A stretch of DNA of 64,000 nucleotides from Fastidiosipila sp964627125 (lineage in GTDB: Bacteria > Bacillota > Clostridia > Saccharofermentanales > Fastidiosipilaceae). Below are positions 1 to 8,661 of the stretch, piece after piece. The DNA lies in NCBI GenBank assembly GCA_964627125.1, contig CAZVJQ010000001.1, positions 30,868-94,867 on the forward strand, written 5' to 3'. Position numbers and translations under genes: made by a program. Under the pieces are notes generated by a model, which did not search any database, was not told the origin of the DNA, and was given only the letters and a program-made list of their open reading frames with translations. Position 1 is the stretch's first letter. Each line of letters opens with the position of its first letter.

Positions 1-491
1 AGCTCAATATTGTGGGACAAAATCCTAGCCCTAGCCTCGCTTATATCATTAGCTATGAGGAGGCCTTCACCATTTAATTTACTTGCAGTTTGAGAACTCT
101 TGCCACCAGGAGCAGCGCATAAGTCTAATATTTTCTCACCAGGTTTAGCATTTAAAACTTCAGCAGGTAACATTGCAGATGCTTCTTGTATATAAATTAA
201 GCCTAATGCATAAGCTAGACTTCTACCCAATTTTTCCTTATTAGGAATGTAATAGCCATCTGAACTCCAAGGAACTTCTTTTAGATAATCACTAGTAGGT
301 TTATTATCAAATTCTTCTGCAAAAAGTTTTGCTATATCTTCAGCACTAGCCTTAGATTTTTGAAATCTCCAAGCTCTCTTCCAATCAGATGAGAAACCAT
401 TTTTAAAACTATCCCATTCATCGAGAATATTTGCCTTCTCAAAAAGCTCATGCATTGAATTCAGAAATTCTTCAGGTATTCTTGTTTGCAA
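1..491 (-). CDS. RsmB/NOL1/NOP2/Sun-family rRNA (cytosine-C5) methyltransferase, 3' part cut by window edge
   Basis: SAM-dependent methyltransferase of the family that makes m5C in rRNA (RsmB/RsmF type). The visible 163 codons start with an N-terminal segment PEEFLNSMHEL typical of the RsmF-like group. They continue through an acidic linker to the SAM-binding motif LCAAPGGKSSQ and the following strand GLLIANDIS. The catalytic Cys motifs lie beyond position 1. I chose the TTG at 491 because it has an AAGGGAAG ribosome site about 8 bases upstream and gives the family's N-terminus; the in-frame ATG at 455 would delete that helix. It starts only 3 bases after the stop of the upstream gene, so it is the third gene of the argS operon. 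Family is clear; which cytosine it modifies is not. Confidence 0.8.
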   Translation of the reverse strand, partial: MQTRIPEEFLNSMHELFEKANILDEWDSFKNGFSSDWKRAWRFQKSKASAEDIAKLFAEEFDNKPTSDYLKEVPWSSDGYYIPNKEKLGRSLAYALGLIYIQEASAMLPAEVLNAKPGEKILDLCAAPGGKSSQTASKLNGEGLLIANDISEARARILSHNIE

Positions 492-494
492 ACT

Positions 495-2351
495 CTACTT
501 CCCTTCTAGTGTTTTGGCAATATCAAATGCTAATTTTTTTATAGTTTCTTTATCAAGTGGATTTTTATATTTAGCTGACTTCAACTCTTCAATAAAAGTA
601 TCTGTACCACTTATAGCTGAGAACTTATCAAACTTCGCTCTAGTTCTATTTCTATCATCTAAGAATTCATAAAGAACAGTAATTGAAGAGAGCTCCACTA
701 TAGCCTCTATGATGGAGTTAAATGGATATTTAATAATCTCAAGCATCAGCTCATTATTAATACCTGTTGGATAAATATCATTCAAACGGTATTCTTTAAT
801 AAGCAAATCAAACTTATCCATTAAATCAATATATTCAAGATTCTCTTTTTCATAAATATACTTTTGGACTTCAAACAGCATAGTGTTGTTTAGAATTGAA
901 ATAACAGTGCTATACACTCTTGTTTGTAAGTAGTCATAAGCTCTATCTTCCATTAATTCACCCATACGACTTAGTGTCATAAATTCATAAGCTAGAGTTA
1001 CAAATTTATTGCTCTCTGCGCTAGGTTCTATATTTAAATAGGAATCAATACCTGCTCTAACTCGAATAATATTGAAATCTAAATATCCTATATTTTGGAT
1101 ATATTCAGATATAGATTTAGATGTCTGATTTATCTTGCCTTCAATAAATGTCATCTGACTCTGAGGCAGATAGTAGGAATTTATTTTAATCTCATCCCTA
1201 GGGTCGGCATATTCAATATTTATATAATTTCTCTTCATCAAGTAATCACTAAAATTACGAGCAGATCTTTCAATTGCTCTTTCGCTGACATAGATTAATT
1301 TTCTAGTAAACTCTAATCTTTCTAAGTTAAAATTAAAGATTTTACTATTTGGATAATACTCTTGCTCATGCATGGGCTCAAATACCCCCTGCAAAATCTT
1401 ATCTACATTTCTTAATTCCCAATCATGATCACCAAAATTTTCTTTATAATATTCTCTGAATTCATTTCTACTTCTAGGAATATGACTACTCTCTTGCATT
1501 AATTTATGTTCTTGAGAAAACATATTCATAGAGCGATCAAAAACTGTTCTTCTTATCGGTAAAATATAATTCTTAACAGCAGATAGGAACTCGTCTAACT
1601 CTACACTCTGGTAGTTGAAGAATTCTTGATCAAATAAGCTATATTCTTGAAATGCAGTGAACTTTAAATTAGCAGCATGGGTTTTTCTCAGCTCTATAAT
1701 TTGCAATAAATTTTCTATGAAATCAGATGAGTGTACTCTAAGTTCAAGCTTCTCTTCTAATTCTTCTAGCTCTTCTCTATCGTCTCTATAACCTAAAGAT
1801 CTAATAGTGTTATATGAGTTGGCTCTGTAGAAAATTAACTTCCCAAACTCTTGGATTAATTCTGTTAGATATTCTTTATCCAAAACTACAGCTATAGAAC
1901 GATAGAAAGTTCTTCTCATATCTTCTTCAGTGATAATAAATTTCTCTAATTCATCCTCAAAGTATTTAACAACTTTACGGTCTGGATTATCAGCATCTTT
2001 CGCCTTATTAAAATATATCTCAGCTAGTCTGAAGTTTTCTACATAAGCAGCATAAATATCTAGCACATTCTTAAAAAGTTTAGATGCTTTTGTGTGTTCG
2101 TCTTCACTTCTTAATGTAGATCTTAGTCTTCTAAATTCTGACTTAGTTTCTTGATAGTTAAACTCTTCATATTCTATGCTTGAAAAATCTTTTACATCAT
2201 TGTTGAGCAAGGTAAAACTACCTGCAGTCTTACCCAGGTCAAAACTCCTATTGCCTAAAATGGTAGATTCAAAATCGCTTCTTCTTTCCTTGCGCTTTTG
2301 TTTCCCCTCAATTAGGTCCAAGTCTTCTATCAAATCATCAGAATCAAACAA
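495..2351 (-). CDS. Oligoendopeptidase F (M3B)-like protein lacking the HExxH zinc site
   Basis: 618 aa with an acidic, probably disordered N-terminus (about residues 1-60). Residues 225-275 resemble the M3B helical region. Residues 396-426 align without gaps to the M3B catalytic stretch (PKYKSPFIFSNFNGTSG-like, then HEAGH). At the zinc motif this protein reads QNIGY (residues 419-423, bases 1083-1097). The third ligand region, EIHSMSMEF in active enzymes, is KFVTLAYEF here, so the Glu and His are gone. The distal M3B helices are still recognisable (residues about 455-520, ending in a VYE.PE-like YIYEKENLEY). I infer a folded but zinc-free pseudopeptidase, perhaps a peptide-binding or regulatory protein. 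TTG start at 2351 with GGAG 6 bases upstream. It sits between argS (15 bases) and the methyltransferase gene. Assignment is from visual motif alignment only. Confidence 0.6.
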   Translation of the reverse strand: MFDSDDLIEDLDLIEGKQKRKERRSDFESTILGNRSFDLGKTAGSFTLLNNDVKDFSSIEYEEFNYQETKSEFRRLRSTLRSEDEHTKASKLFKNVLDIYAAYVENFRLAEIYFNKAKDADNPDRKVVKYFEDELEKFIITEEDMRRTFYRSIAVVLDKEYLTELIQEFGKLIFYRANSYNTIRSLGYRDDREELEELEEKLELRVHSSDFIENLLQIIELRKTHAANLKFTAFQEYSLFDQEFFNYQSVELDEFLSAVKNYILPIRRTVFDRSMNMFSQEHKLMQESSHIPRSRNEFREYYKENFGDHDWELRNVDKILQGVFEPMHEQEYYPNSKIFNFNLERLEFTRKLIYVSERAIERSARNFSDYLMKRNYINIEYADPRDEIKINSYYLPQSQMTFIEGKINQTSKSISEYIQNIGYLDFNIIRVRAGIDSYLNIEPSAESNKFVTLAYEFMTLSRMGELMEDRAYDYLQTRVYSTVISILNNTMLFEVQKYIYEKENLEYIDLMDKFDLLIKEYRLNDIYPTGINNELMLEIIKYPFNSIIEAIVELSSITVLYEFLDDRNRTRAKFDKFSAISGTDTFIEELKSAKYKNPLDKETIKKLAFDIAKTLEGK

Positions 2352-2366
2352 AACTAACTCCTGTTA

Positions 2367-4100
2367 TTACATTCTCTCAGCAGTTTCCATACCAAGTAAT
2401 GCAAGAGCTTCCTTAGCAACATTTGCAAATGCACTGGCCAAAGCCAACCTCGCTATCTTCAACTCTTCACTCTCAGCTTGCAGTATAGAAACTGAATTAT
2501 AAAACTTACTAAATGTTCTACATAAGCTCATAAGTTGGCGAGCAAAACTAGATGGTTCATTATTTCTTAATGTGTAATCAATAGTAGATTTTAAAGTAGA
2601 AATCTCATTGACTAAATCGAACTCTTCTTGACTATCTAGTAGTGTTAAGTCTGCTGAAGTTACTTCTTCTGCGGTTAATCCTGACCTTCTTAAAATACTT
2701 CTTGCTCTTGCATATGCATATAGCATGTATGGTGCTGAATCTCCTTCGAAGTCTAATACCTCATCCCAATCAAAGATTATATCTCTTTCACGACTATTTC
2801 TTAAATATGTATAACGAAGAGCTGCTTGACCAATAATTTCTGCTGTTTCATCTATCTCAGAATCTAGCATCTTATCTTCACGTTTCTCATTATTCTTGAT
2901 AATAATTTCTTTTGTCTTCTTAACTGATTCACTTAATAAATCTTCTAGATATACTACATCTCCAGATCTAGTAGATAGTCCTACACCATCAGGTAATTTA
3001 ACTAAACCAAATCCAACAAAATAACAGTCGTCTGACCAGTCAAAACCAGCCTTCTTCAAGACTGTAAATACTTGTTTAAAATGTAATGACTGAGGTAAAC
3101 CAACTACATAAATTAACTTATCAAAATCATAATGCTCTTTTCTATACATGGCTGCAGCTAAGTCTCTGGTTGCATAAATAGATGAACCATCTGATTTTCT
3201 TATAAGAGCAGGTGGCATATTTTCATCTTCAAGATCTACAATAAGGGCACCTTCACTTTCGCTAACTATTCCTGCATCAGTAAGAGTATTTACTACTTCA
3301 TCTAACCTATCTACATAGAAAGCTTCACCTTTATAGCTATCAAATCTAATACCCATACGATCATAGGTCTCTTTAAATTGCTCAACACTATAAGCTCTAA
3401 ACTTCTCCCATAATCCATATTCATGTTCATAGCCTAGTTCTAGATTCCTAAATCTTAATCTAGCTTCATCTTCTAATTCTGGATTAAATTCAGCTTCTTC
3501 ATGAAATTTAACATATACTCTTGTTAGTTCTTTAATAGGGTCATCGGTAAGGCTTGCCTCATCTCCCCAATTGTCGTAAGCAACAATTAATTTTCCAAAC
3601 TGAGTTCCGTAGTCACCTAAGTGATTCAAACGTTCTACATTGTAACCTTGGCTTGCATAAATATTAGCTAGAACATCACCTAGTATAGTTGAAAAACCAT
3701 GTCCAACGTGGAATGGTTTTGCAATGTTTGGAGATGAGAATTCAACTAATACTGTCTCATTATTACCCGAATTAGATTTTAAAAATTCACCTCTATTAGT
3801 AAGGACATCATTAATCAAATCACTAGCAAAAACACCTCTATCTAAGAAAACATTTAGATAAGGTCCTTTAGCTTCTATTCTATTAATAAAGTTTAGTTTT
3901 TCTTTTGATTCAAGTGTTTCAATAAAATCTGCTGCTATTCCTACTGGAGCTTTCTTCAGCTCTTTAGCAAATCTAAAACATGGTATTGCGAAGTCACCCA
4001 TATCTCTTTGTGGTGGTACTTCTATAATTTCACTAATCAACTCAATATCAATATCTAAACTATCAGCTAGGAATTTAGCTGTCTCTTTTTTAAAATCCAT
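2367..4100 (-). CDS. argS: Arginyl-tRNA synthetase
   Basis: Class I aminoacyl-tRNA synthetase charging tRNA-Arg in the cytoplasm. 577 aa is normal length. Visible parts are the N-terminal tRNA-binding (Arg_tRNA_synt_N) domain, the HIGH-type signature in SSPNIAKPFHVGH, the mid-domain EGALIVDLED, and a KMSKS-equivalent reading GLSTRSGDVV, as is usual for ArgRS. The C-terminal DALR anticodon-binding domain follows (ALRYTYLRNSRERDIIFD onward). ATG at 4100 with a GAGGG ribosome site. It is first in a minus-strand operon with the M3-like gene and the rRNA methyltransferase, and diverges from the zinc-ribbon gene at 4201 across about 100 bases containing a symmetrical TATAAT-rich stretch. Confidence 0.96.
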   Translation of the reverse strand: MDFKKETAKFLADSLDIDIELISEIIEVPPQRDMGDFAIPCFRFAKELKKAPVGIAADFIETLESKEKLNFINRIEAKGPYLNVFLDRGVFASDLINDVLTNRGEFLKSNSGNNETVLVEFSSPNIAKPFHVGHGFSTILGDVLANIYASQGYNVERLNHLGDYGTQFGKLIVAYDNWGDEASLTDDPIKELTRVYVKFHEEAEFNPELEDEARLRFRNLELGYEHEYGLWEKFRAYSVEQFKETYDRMGIRFDSYKGEAFYVDRLDEVVNTLTDAGIVSESEGALIVDLEDENMPPALIRKSDGSSIYATRDLAAAMYRKEHYDFDKLIYVVGLPQSLHFKQVFTVLKKAGFDWSDDCYFVGFGLVKLPDGVGLSTRSGDVVYLEDLLSESVKKTKEIIIKNNEKREDKMLDSEIDETAEIIGQAALRYTYLRNSRERDIIFDWDEVLDFEGDSAPYMLYAYARARSILRRSGLTAEEVTSADLTLLDSQEEFDLVNEISTLKSTIDYTLRNNEPSSFARQLMSLCRTFSKFYNSVSILQAESEELKIARLALASAFANVAKEALALLGMETAERM

Positions 4101-4200
4101 TTATTTCCCTCTTAAAACTTGTTATTTAATCAAAACTATAATTTTTCTATACTTCGTATATAATTATATCAATCAATTATACCACTAGCGGAGGCTATTT

Positions 4201-4548
4201 ATGCTTTGTAACAATTGCGGAAGAGAAAACGATAAAGACAGAAATGTTTGTATTCACTGCGGGAATTTTATTAGTAAAAACACTAAACGTAGAAATACAA
4301 ATCCTGAAGAGGCAAGAAAGAGACGAAATAGAAACATCTGGCAGAGTGTTAAATCTTTCTTTATAGCTATTGCTATTATGATTGGATTTTTACTGATTGC
4401 TACTGTCATTGTTTTCTTCGTAAGTTATTTCTTGACAAGAAACATGGATTGGCCAACCCAAGAAGAATTAGATCAAGAAGCTGCTGAATGGGAAGATAGT
4501 GGTACAAGAAATAATGATAATGAGTTAGTTATTGAATTGGAAATTTAA
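4201..4548 (+). CDS. Small zinc-ribbon single-pass membrane protein, unknown function
   Basis: 115 aa. The N-terminus is a zinc ribbon with two CxxC knuckles (CNNC at residues 3-6, CIHC at 17-20). A basic stretch follows (KRRN...RKRRNRN), then one hydrophobic helix at about residues 49-75, then an acidic tail rich in Glu, Asp and Gln. The basic side preceding the helix suggests the ribbon is cytoplasmic. Start ATG at 4201 with GGAGG 8 bases upstream. Similar zinc-ribbon plus membrane-segment proteins are common in Clostridia and have no assigned function. It is monocistronic and convergent with glgA, from which a strong hairpin separates it. Confidence 0.7.
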   Translation: MLCNNCGRENDKDRNVCIHCGNFISKNTKRRNTNPEEARKRRNRNIWQSVKSFFIAIAIMIGFLLIATVIVFFVSYFLTRNMDWPTQEELDQEAAEWEDSGTRNNDNELVIELEI

Positions 4549-4564
4549 TATTTTAACCGTAAAA

Positions 4565-4590
4565 AATGGGGCTAGTACGCTAGCCCCATT
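4565..4590. terminator. Bidirectional rho-independent terminator between the zinc-ribbon gene and glgA
   Basis: A 10-bp perfect stem (AATGGGGCTA with TAGCCCCATT) and a 6-base loop lie between the two convergent genes. On the minus strand the stem runs straight into a T-run, which terminates the glg operon. The plus-strand side has a shorter T-poor tail but should still stop the zinc-ribbon transcript. Confidence 0.85.
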
Positions 4591-4611
4591 ATATGTCTAT
4601 AAATTTAATTA

Positions 4612-6069
4612 TTACCACCAGCTCAAAATCTCATCATACATATCATTGTATTGTTTAGCTGAGCTGTCCCAGGAGAAGTCTCCATTCATTCCGTTTAGTA
4701 CAATTTGCTTCCATTGCTCTTTATCATTTGCGTAGATGTTAATCGCATCTTTTGCCAAGAAGAGCATATCATGAGCATTAATGTTAGGGAATCTAAATCC
4801 ATTCCCCTCTCCAGTTTCTGGGTTATATGGATGAACAGTATCTCTTAAACCACCAGTTTCTCTTACTAGAGGAACATTTCCATATCTCATTGAAATCATT
4901 TGAGATAAACCACATGGTTCATAAATTGATGGCATTAAGAAAATGTCACCTGCTGCATACATCTCTCTAGATAGTTTTCCATCATACATAATGCATGACC
5001 TTAACTTATCATGGTTTCTTTGTTCTGCTAAATAGAACTCGTGCTCATAATGAGGGTCACCAGTACCTAATAAGATTAACTGACAATCTTCTTGTAGTAA
5101 TTCATCCACAATTCTGATAAGTAAATCTAAACCTTTTTGATCGACTAATCTAGAAATCATAGTTAATAAAGGAATATCTGGATTTACTTCTAGACCCATT
5201 GCTTCTTGTAGGGCAAGCTTGTTTTCGACTTTGTCCTCGAAGACCGTGTTAATGTCGTAGTTTTTAGCAATTGCCTTATCCGTAGCTGGGTCATATGAAT
5301 CCATGTCAATTCCATTTAGAATTCCCCTTAACTTATAGTCGAAGGAGTTTAAGATACCATCTAGACCTTCACCGAAGAAAGGTGTTTTAATCTCTTGAGC
5401 ATATGTAGGAGAAACTGTTGAGACTATGTCTGCATAAACAATTCCCGCCTTCATGAAGTTAGCATCACCATTGTGCAATGCTCCCCACTCTGTCATATAG
5501 TCATGTGGCATGTCTAAGACATCTGAAACTGTATCGTAACTATGTACACCTTGATACTTAAGATTATGTATGGTGTAAATAGTTTTTACGTTGTTGAACT
5601 TACCATGGTCTTGATAATGTGCCTTTAACAATGCTGGAATCATTCCTGCTTGCCAGTCATGAGCATGGATGAAATCAGGATAGAAATTCATTGGATAACC
5701 AACTGCTTCTAAAACTGCTCTTTGGAAGAAACTAAATCTTTCAATATCGAATGAATAGTCTGCATAAATATAGTCATGGTCAAAGTAGTATTCATTATCT
5801 ATGAAATAGTAAGTTACTCCGTCATGAACCATCTTAAATAGACCACTATAGTTAGTTCTCCAACCCATCTTGATAGTGGACCAGCGAACAAACTCTAATT
5901 GATCTATGTACTTATCTTTTATAACCTTGTAGAGAGGTAAAATTACTCTACAGTCGTTACCGAGCGCATTCAACTTCTGAGGAAGAACACCTAAAACATC
6001 AGCTAGTCCTCCTGTCTTAACAAAAGGAACACACTCAGATCCTACCATCAAAATTCTTTTATTTTCCAA
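4612..6069 (-). CDS. glgA: Glycogen synthase (ADP-glucose type, GT5)
   Basis: Transfers glucose from ADP-glucose to the non-reducing end of alpha-1,4-glucan. 485 aa, normal for bacterial GlgA. Visible are the KTGGLADV ADP-glucose-binding motif near the N-terminus, the HAHDWQ motif, ISRLVDQKG at the start of the second Rossmann domain, and the IYEPCGLSQ loop with the conserved Glu/Cys-Gly of GT5 enzymes. Nothing catalytic looks missing. The start is TTG at 6069, directly abutting the TAA stop of glgD, with GGGAG about 11 bases upstream, so translation is probably coupled. It is the last gene of the glgB-C-D-A operon and is followed by the hairpin at 4565-4590. Confidence 0.95.
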   Translation of the reverse strand: MENKRILMVGSECVPFVKTGGLADVLGVLPQKLNALGNDCRVILPLYKVIKDKYIDQLEFVRWSTIKMGWRTNYSGLFKMVHDGVTYYFIDNEYYFDHDYIYADYSFDIERFSFFQRAVLEAVGYPMNFYPDFIHAHDWQAGMIPALLKAHYQDHGKFNNVKTIYTIHNLKYQGVHSYDTVSDVLDMPHDYMTEWGALHNGDANFMKAGIVYADIVSTVSPTYAQEIKTPFFGEGLDGILNSFDYKLRGILNGIDMDSYDPATDKAIAKNYDINTVFEDKVENKLALQEAMGLEVNPDIPLLTMISRLVDQKGLDLLIRIVDELLQEDCQLILLGTGDPHYEHEFYLAEQRNHDKLRSCIMYDGKLSREMYAAGDIFLMPSIYEPCGLSQMISMRYGNVPLVRETGGLRDTVHPYNPETGEGNGFRFPNINAHDMLFLAKDAINIYANDKEQWKQIVLNGMNGDFSWDSSAKQYNDMYDEILSWW

Positions 6070-7328
6070 TTAAATCACTGCTCCCTTACCGATTAAGACT
6101 GGATATTCTGGATCACCCTTAAGCTCGGTTCCATCGGAGATTACACAATCTTTATCTAAGATAACGTGTGACAATTTAACATTCTTTCCGATTGTTGAAC
6201 CTTGTCCAAGAATACTCTTCTCAATTTCACTACCTTCACCAACAGTTACACTTCTAAAGACTACTGAATCCTTAACTCCACCATTAATTGCAGATCCATC
6301 TGAAATAACACTATTACTGACATCTACATCGCCTTTAACAAAAACAGGTGCCTCGTCTTTAACCTTTGTATATACAGGGTAGTCACTCCAGAAAATATCT
6401 GAATTGGTTTCATGATCTAATAAATCCATTGATGCACTAAAGTAACTATTAANNNNNNNNNNNNNNNNNNNNNNNNNNNNNNNNNNNNNNNNNNNNNNNN
6501 NNNNNNNNNNNNNNNNNNNNNNNNNNNNNNNNNNNNNNNNNNNNNNNNNNNNTCTGAATTGGTTTCATGATCTAATAAATCCATTGATGCACTAAAGTAA
6601 CTATTAACTGTATTAATTCTCAGAGCTGTTCCATGATATTCAAAAGCAAATACATTTAAGTCAGTAGCTGCTTTAAGAATTAGGTCGATTGTCAAGCGTG
6701 GTAAACCTTTACTTATTGCAACTGACACCATTTCTTCAAGTAAATCTTTCTTCAACAGTACAACACCTAATGAGTTTGTTTTAATTTCATTTCTTGGTGG
6801 GTTGTAGAAGATTTCATTTACCTTGTCTTCATCATTAATATCTAAAACCATGTTGTAGCCATCGTCAGCTAAATCATAGTTATATAGAATTGTAATATCT
6901 GCTTCTTTTTCCTTATGGAAATCGAACATTTCACCATATACCATTGAGAATACATTATTAGATTCAGCTACTAAAATATATTCTCTATTGGTCATCTCTA
7001 AGAAGTCTAATACACCTCTTAAGTCATCACCTTCATCGTAGTAATTGTCACTTGCTAAGTATGGTGGCAATATGTGTAAACCTTGATGTCTTCTATCTAA
7101 GTCCCATGAGCTACCTGTACCCAAGTGGTCCATTAATGACTTGTATTTATAACTTGTTGCAACCCCTACTCTACTAATTCCTGAGTTAACTAAGTTGGAC
7201 AAAGCAAAGTCAATCAATCTATATCTACCAGCAAATGGAACTGCTGCAAAGGCTCTATGTCTAGTCAACTCACTAAGGTGTAAGTTTCTATCGTCTGCTA
7301 AAATTAATCCTGCTGCATTTAATAACAT
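6070..7328 (-). CDS. glgD: GlgD-type glucose-1-phosphate adenylyltransferase subunit, interrupted only by an artificial assembly gap
   Basis: Non-catalytic or weakly catalytic partner of GlgC in the Firmicutes ADP-glucose pyrophosphorylase. The N-terminal part has the sugar-nucleotidyltransferase-like AAVPFAGRYRLIDFALSN region. The C-terminal part is a left-handed beta-helix with hexapeptide repeats (DVSNSVISDGSAINGG region). A 100-N gap splits it at 6453-6552, but the same 55 bases occur on both sides (6398-6452 and 6553-6607). Removing the Ns and one copy gives an uninterrupted 1104-base frame of 367 aa, the usual GlgD length, so the gene is intact in the organism. ATG at 7328 with AGGAGG upstream; 9 bases after glgC. 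Confidence 0.9.
6398..6607. other. Assembly gap: 100 N flanked by an identical 55-bp duplicate
   Basis: Positions 6453-6552 are exactly 100 N. The 55 bases before the gap (6398-6452) are identical to the 55 bases after it (6553-6607). That is the signature of two contigs ending in the same k-mer overlap, joined by a scaffolder with a fixed-size gap rather than merged. Collapsing one copy restores the glgD reading frame exactly. It should not be read as a genomic repeat or as missing sequence of 100 bases. Confidence 0.92.
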
Positions 7329-7337
7329 TTCGGCCTC

Positions 7338-8600
7338 CTAATATTCTTCTCTACGTGTTCCGACAATTAGCTTGTCTTCATCACTTATTTCTTCTAGTTC
7401 TTCAATCATGATTCCACCAGGTAAAGTAACATCACCTTTAACCACAATGTTAGATGCTACTACTGAAATATCATTTGTACATAACTTATTAGCGTATGGA
7501 TGATCTGGATCACTTGCTCCACCAATCTTAGTATTAGCTAATATTTCTGTGTTACTACCAACAATTACCTTATCTAGGACTGCACCACTTCTAACTATTG
7601 TATTAGGCATGATAACTGAATCTTTAACTACTGCACCTTCTTCAATTACTACAGAGTGAGAAAGAACTGAATGCTCTACTGAACCATAAATTCTACAACC
7701 ATCTGTAAATAATGAATTTTTAACTACTGCATCTTCGCCTAAAACAGCAGCTGGTCTAACTGGGTTTCTTGAGTTAACTCTCCATGAAGCATCAATTAAT
7801 TCAAGCTCTTCAGGTGAATCAATTAGATCCATATTTCCATCCCAAAGTGCTTCAATTGTACCTACATCCTTCCAGTAACCTTGGAAGTTATAAGCATATA
7901 AATCATCGCCAGCATCTATAAATTTAGGAATAATATTTTTACCAAAGTCATGTGAAGATTCTTTATCAGCATTATCACTAATTAAAGCTTCTCTTAATTT
8001 AGACCATGTGAAAATATAAATACCCATTGATGCTAAGTTAGATTCAGGTTCTGCAGGTTTTTCTTGGAACTCAACAATGCGGTTTTCATCATCAACACTC
8101 ATAAGACCAAATCTAGATGCATCTTCCCAAGGAACTTCAATAACAGCAATTGTTCCATCCGCTTCATTATCTAAGTGGAACTGAAGCATCTTGGCATAAT
8201 TCATCTTGTAAATGTGGTCACCTGAAAGAATAAGGACATATTCAGGTTCGAATTTATCGATAAAACCAATATTTTGATAAACAGCATTAGCAGTGTTTGT
8301 GTACCAGTCACTACTTTCTACGTTTTCGTAAGGCGGCAAAATAAATGCACCACCATTAGTTCTATCCAAATCCCATGGATGTCCATTACCAACATATGTG
8401 TTCAATTCTAGCGGCTCATACTGCGATAAGACACCAACCGTATCTATTTCAGAATTTGCAACATTACTTAGTGCAAAGTCTATTATCCTATACCTTGAAC
8501 CGAATGGTACAGCTGGTTTAGCAACACTCTTGGTCAAAGTACCTAGCCTAGATCCTCGTCCACCTGCAAGGATCATTGCGATCATATTTTTTTTTGCCAT
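7338..8600 (-). CDS. glgC: Glucose-1-phosphate adenylyltransferase (ADP-glucose pyrophosphorylase), catalytic subunit
   Basis: Makes ADP-glucose from glucose-1-phosphate and ATP, the committed step of glycogen synthesis. 420 aa. The nucleotide-binding GGRGSRLGTLT motif, KPAVPFGSRYRIIDFALSN, the catalytic Asp in LSGDHIYK, and the sugar-phosphate-binding FQEKP are all present. The C-terminal left-handed beta-helix follows from about residue 290. One minor change is KMNY where bacillar enzymes usually have KMDY. ATG at 8600 with AAGGAGGG upstream. Downstream glgD follows after 9 bases; upstream glgB ends 61 bases away. GlgC of this class normally works as a hetero-oligomer with GlgD. Confidence 0.95.
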   Translation of the reverse strand: MAKKNMIAMILAGGRGSRLGTLTKSVAKPAVPFGSRYRIIDFALSNVANSEIDTVGVLSQYEPLELNTYVGNGHPWDLDRTNGGAFILPPYENVESSDWYTNTANAVYQNIGFIDKFEPEYVLILSGDHIYKMNYAKMLQFHLDNEADGTIAVIEVPWEDASRFGLMSVDDENRIVEFQEKPAEPESNLASMGIYIFTWSKLREALISDNADKESSHDFGKNIIPKFIDAGDDLYAYNFQGYWKDVGTIEALWDGNMDLIDSPEELELIDASWRVNSRNPVRPAAVLGEDAVVKNSLFTDGCRIYGSVEHSVLSHSVVIEEGAVVKDSVIMPNTIVRSGAVLDKVIVGSNTEILANTKIGGASDPDHPYANKLCTNDISVVASNIVVKGDVTLPGGIMIEELEEISDEDKLIVGTRREEY

Positions 8601-8661
8601 CTTGCCCTCCTTTATTTTGGCTATATTCGAATACTATTTAGTTAAGCTAACATCTGTACTT

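Noticed and set aside
6417..6600. glgD as two separate genes or a frameshifted pseudogene
   Set aside because: The split is caused by the N gap with duplicated 55-bp ends; the merged frame is complete.
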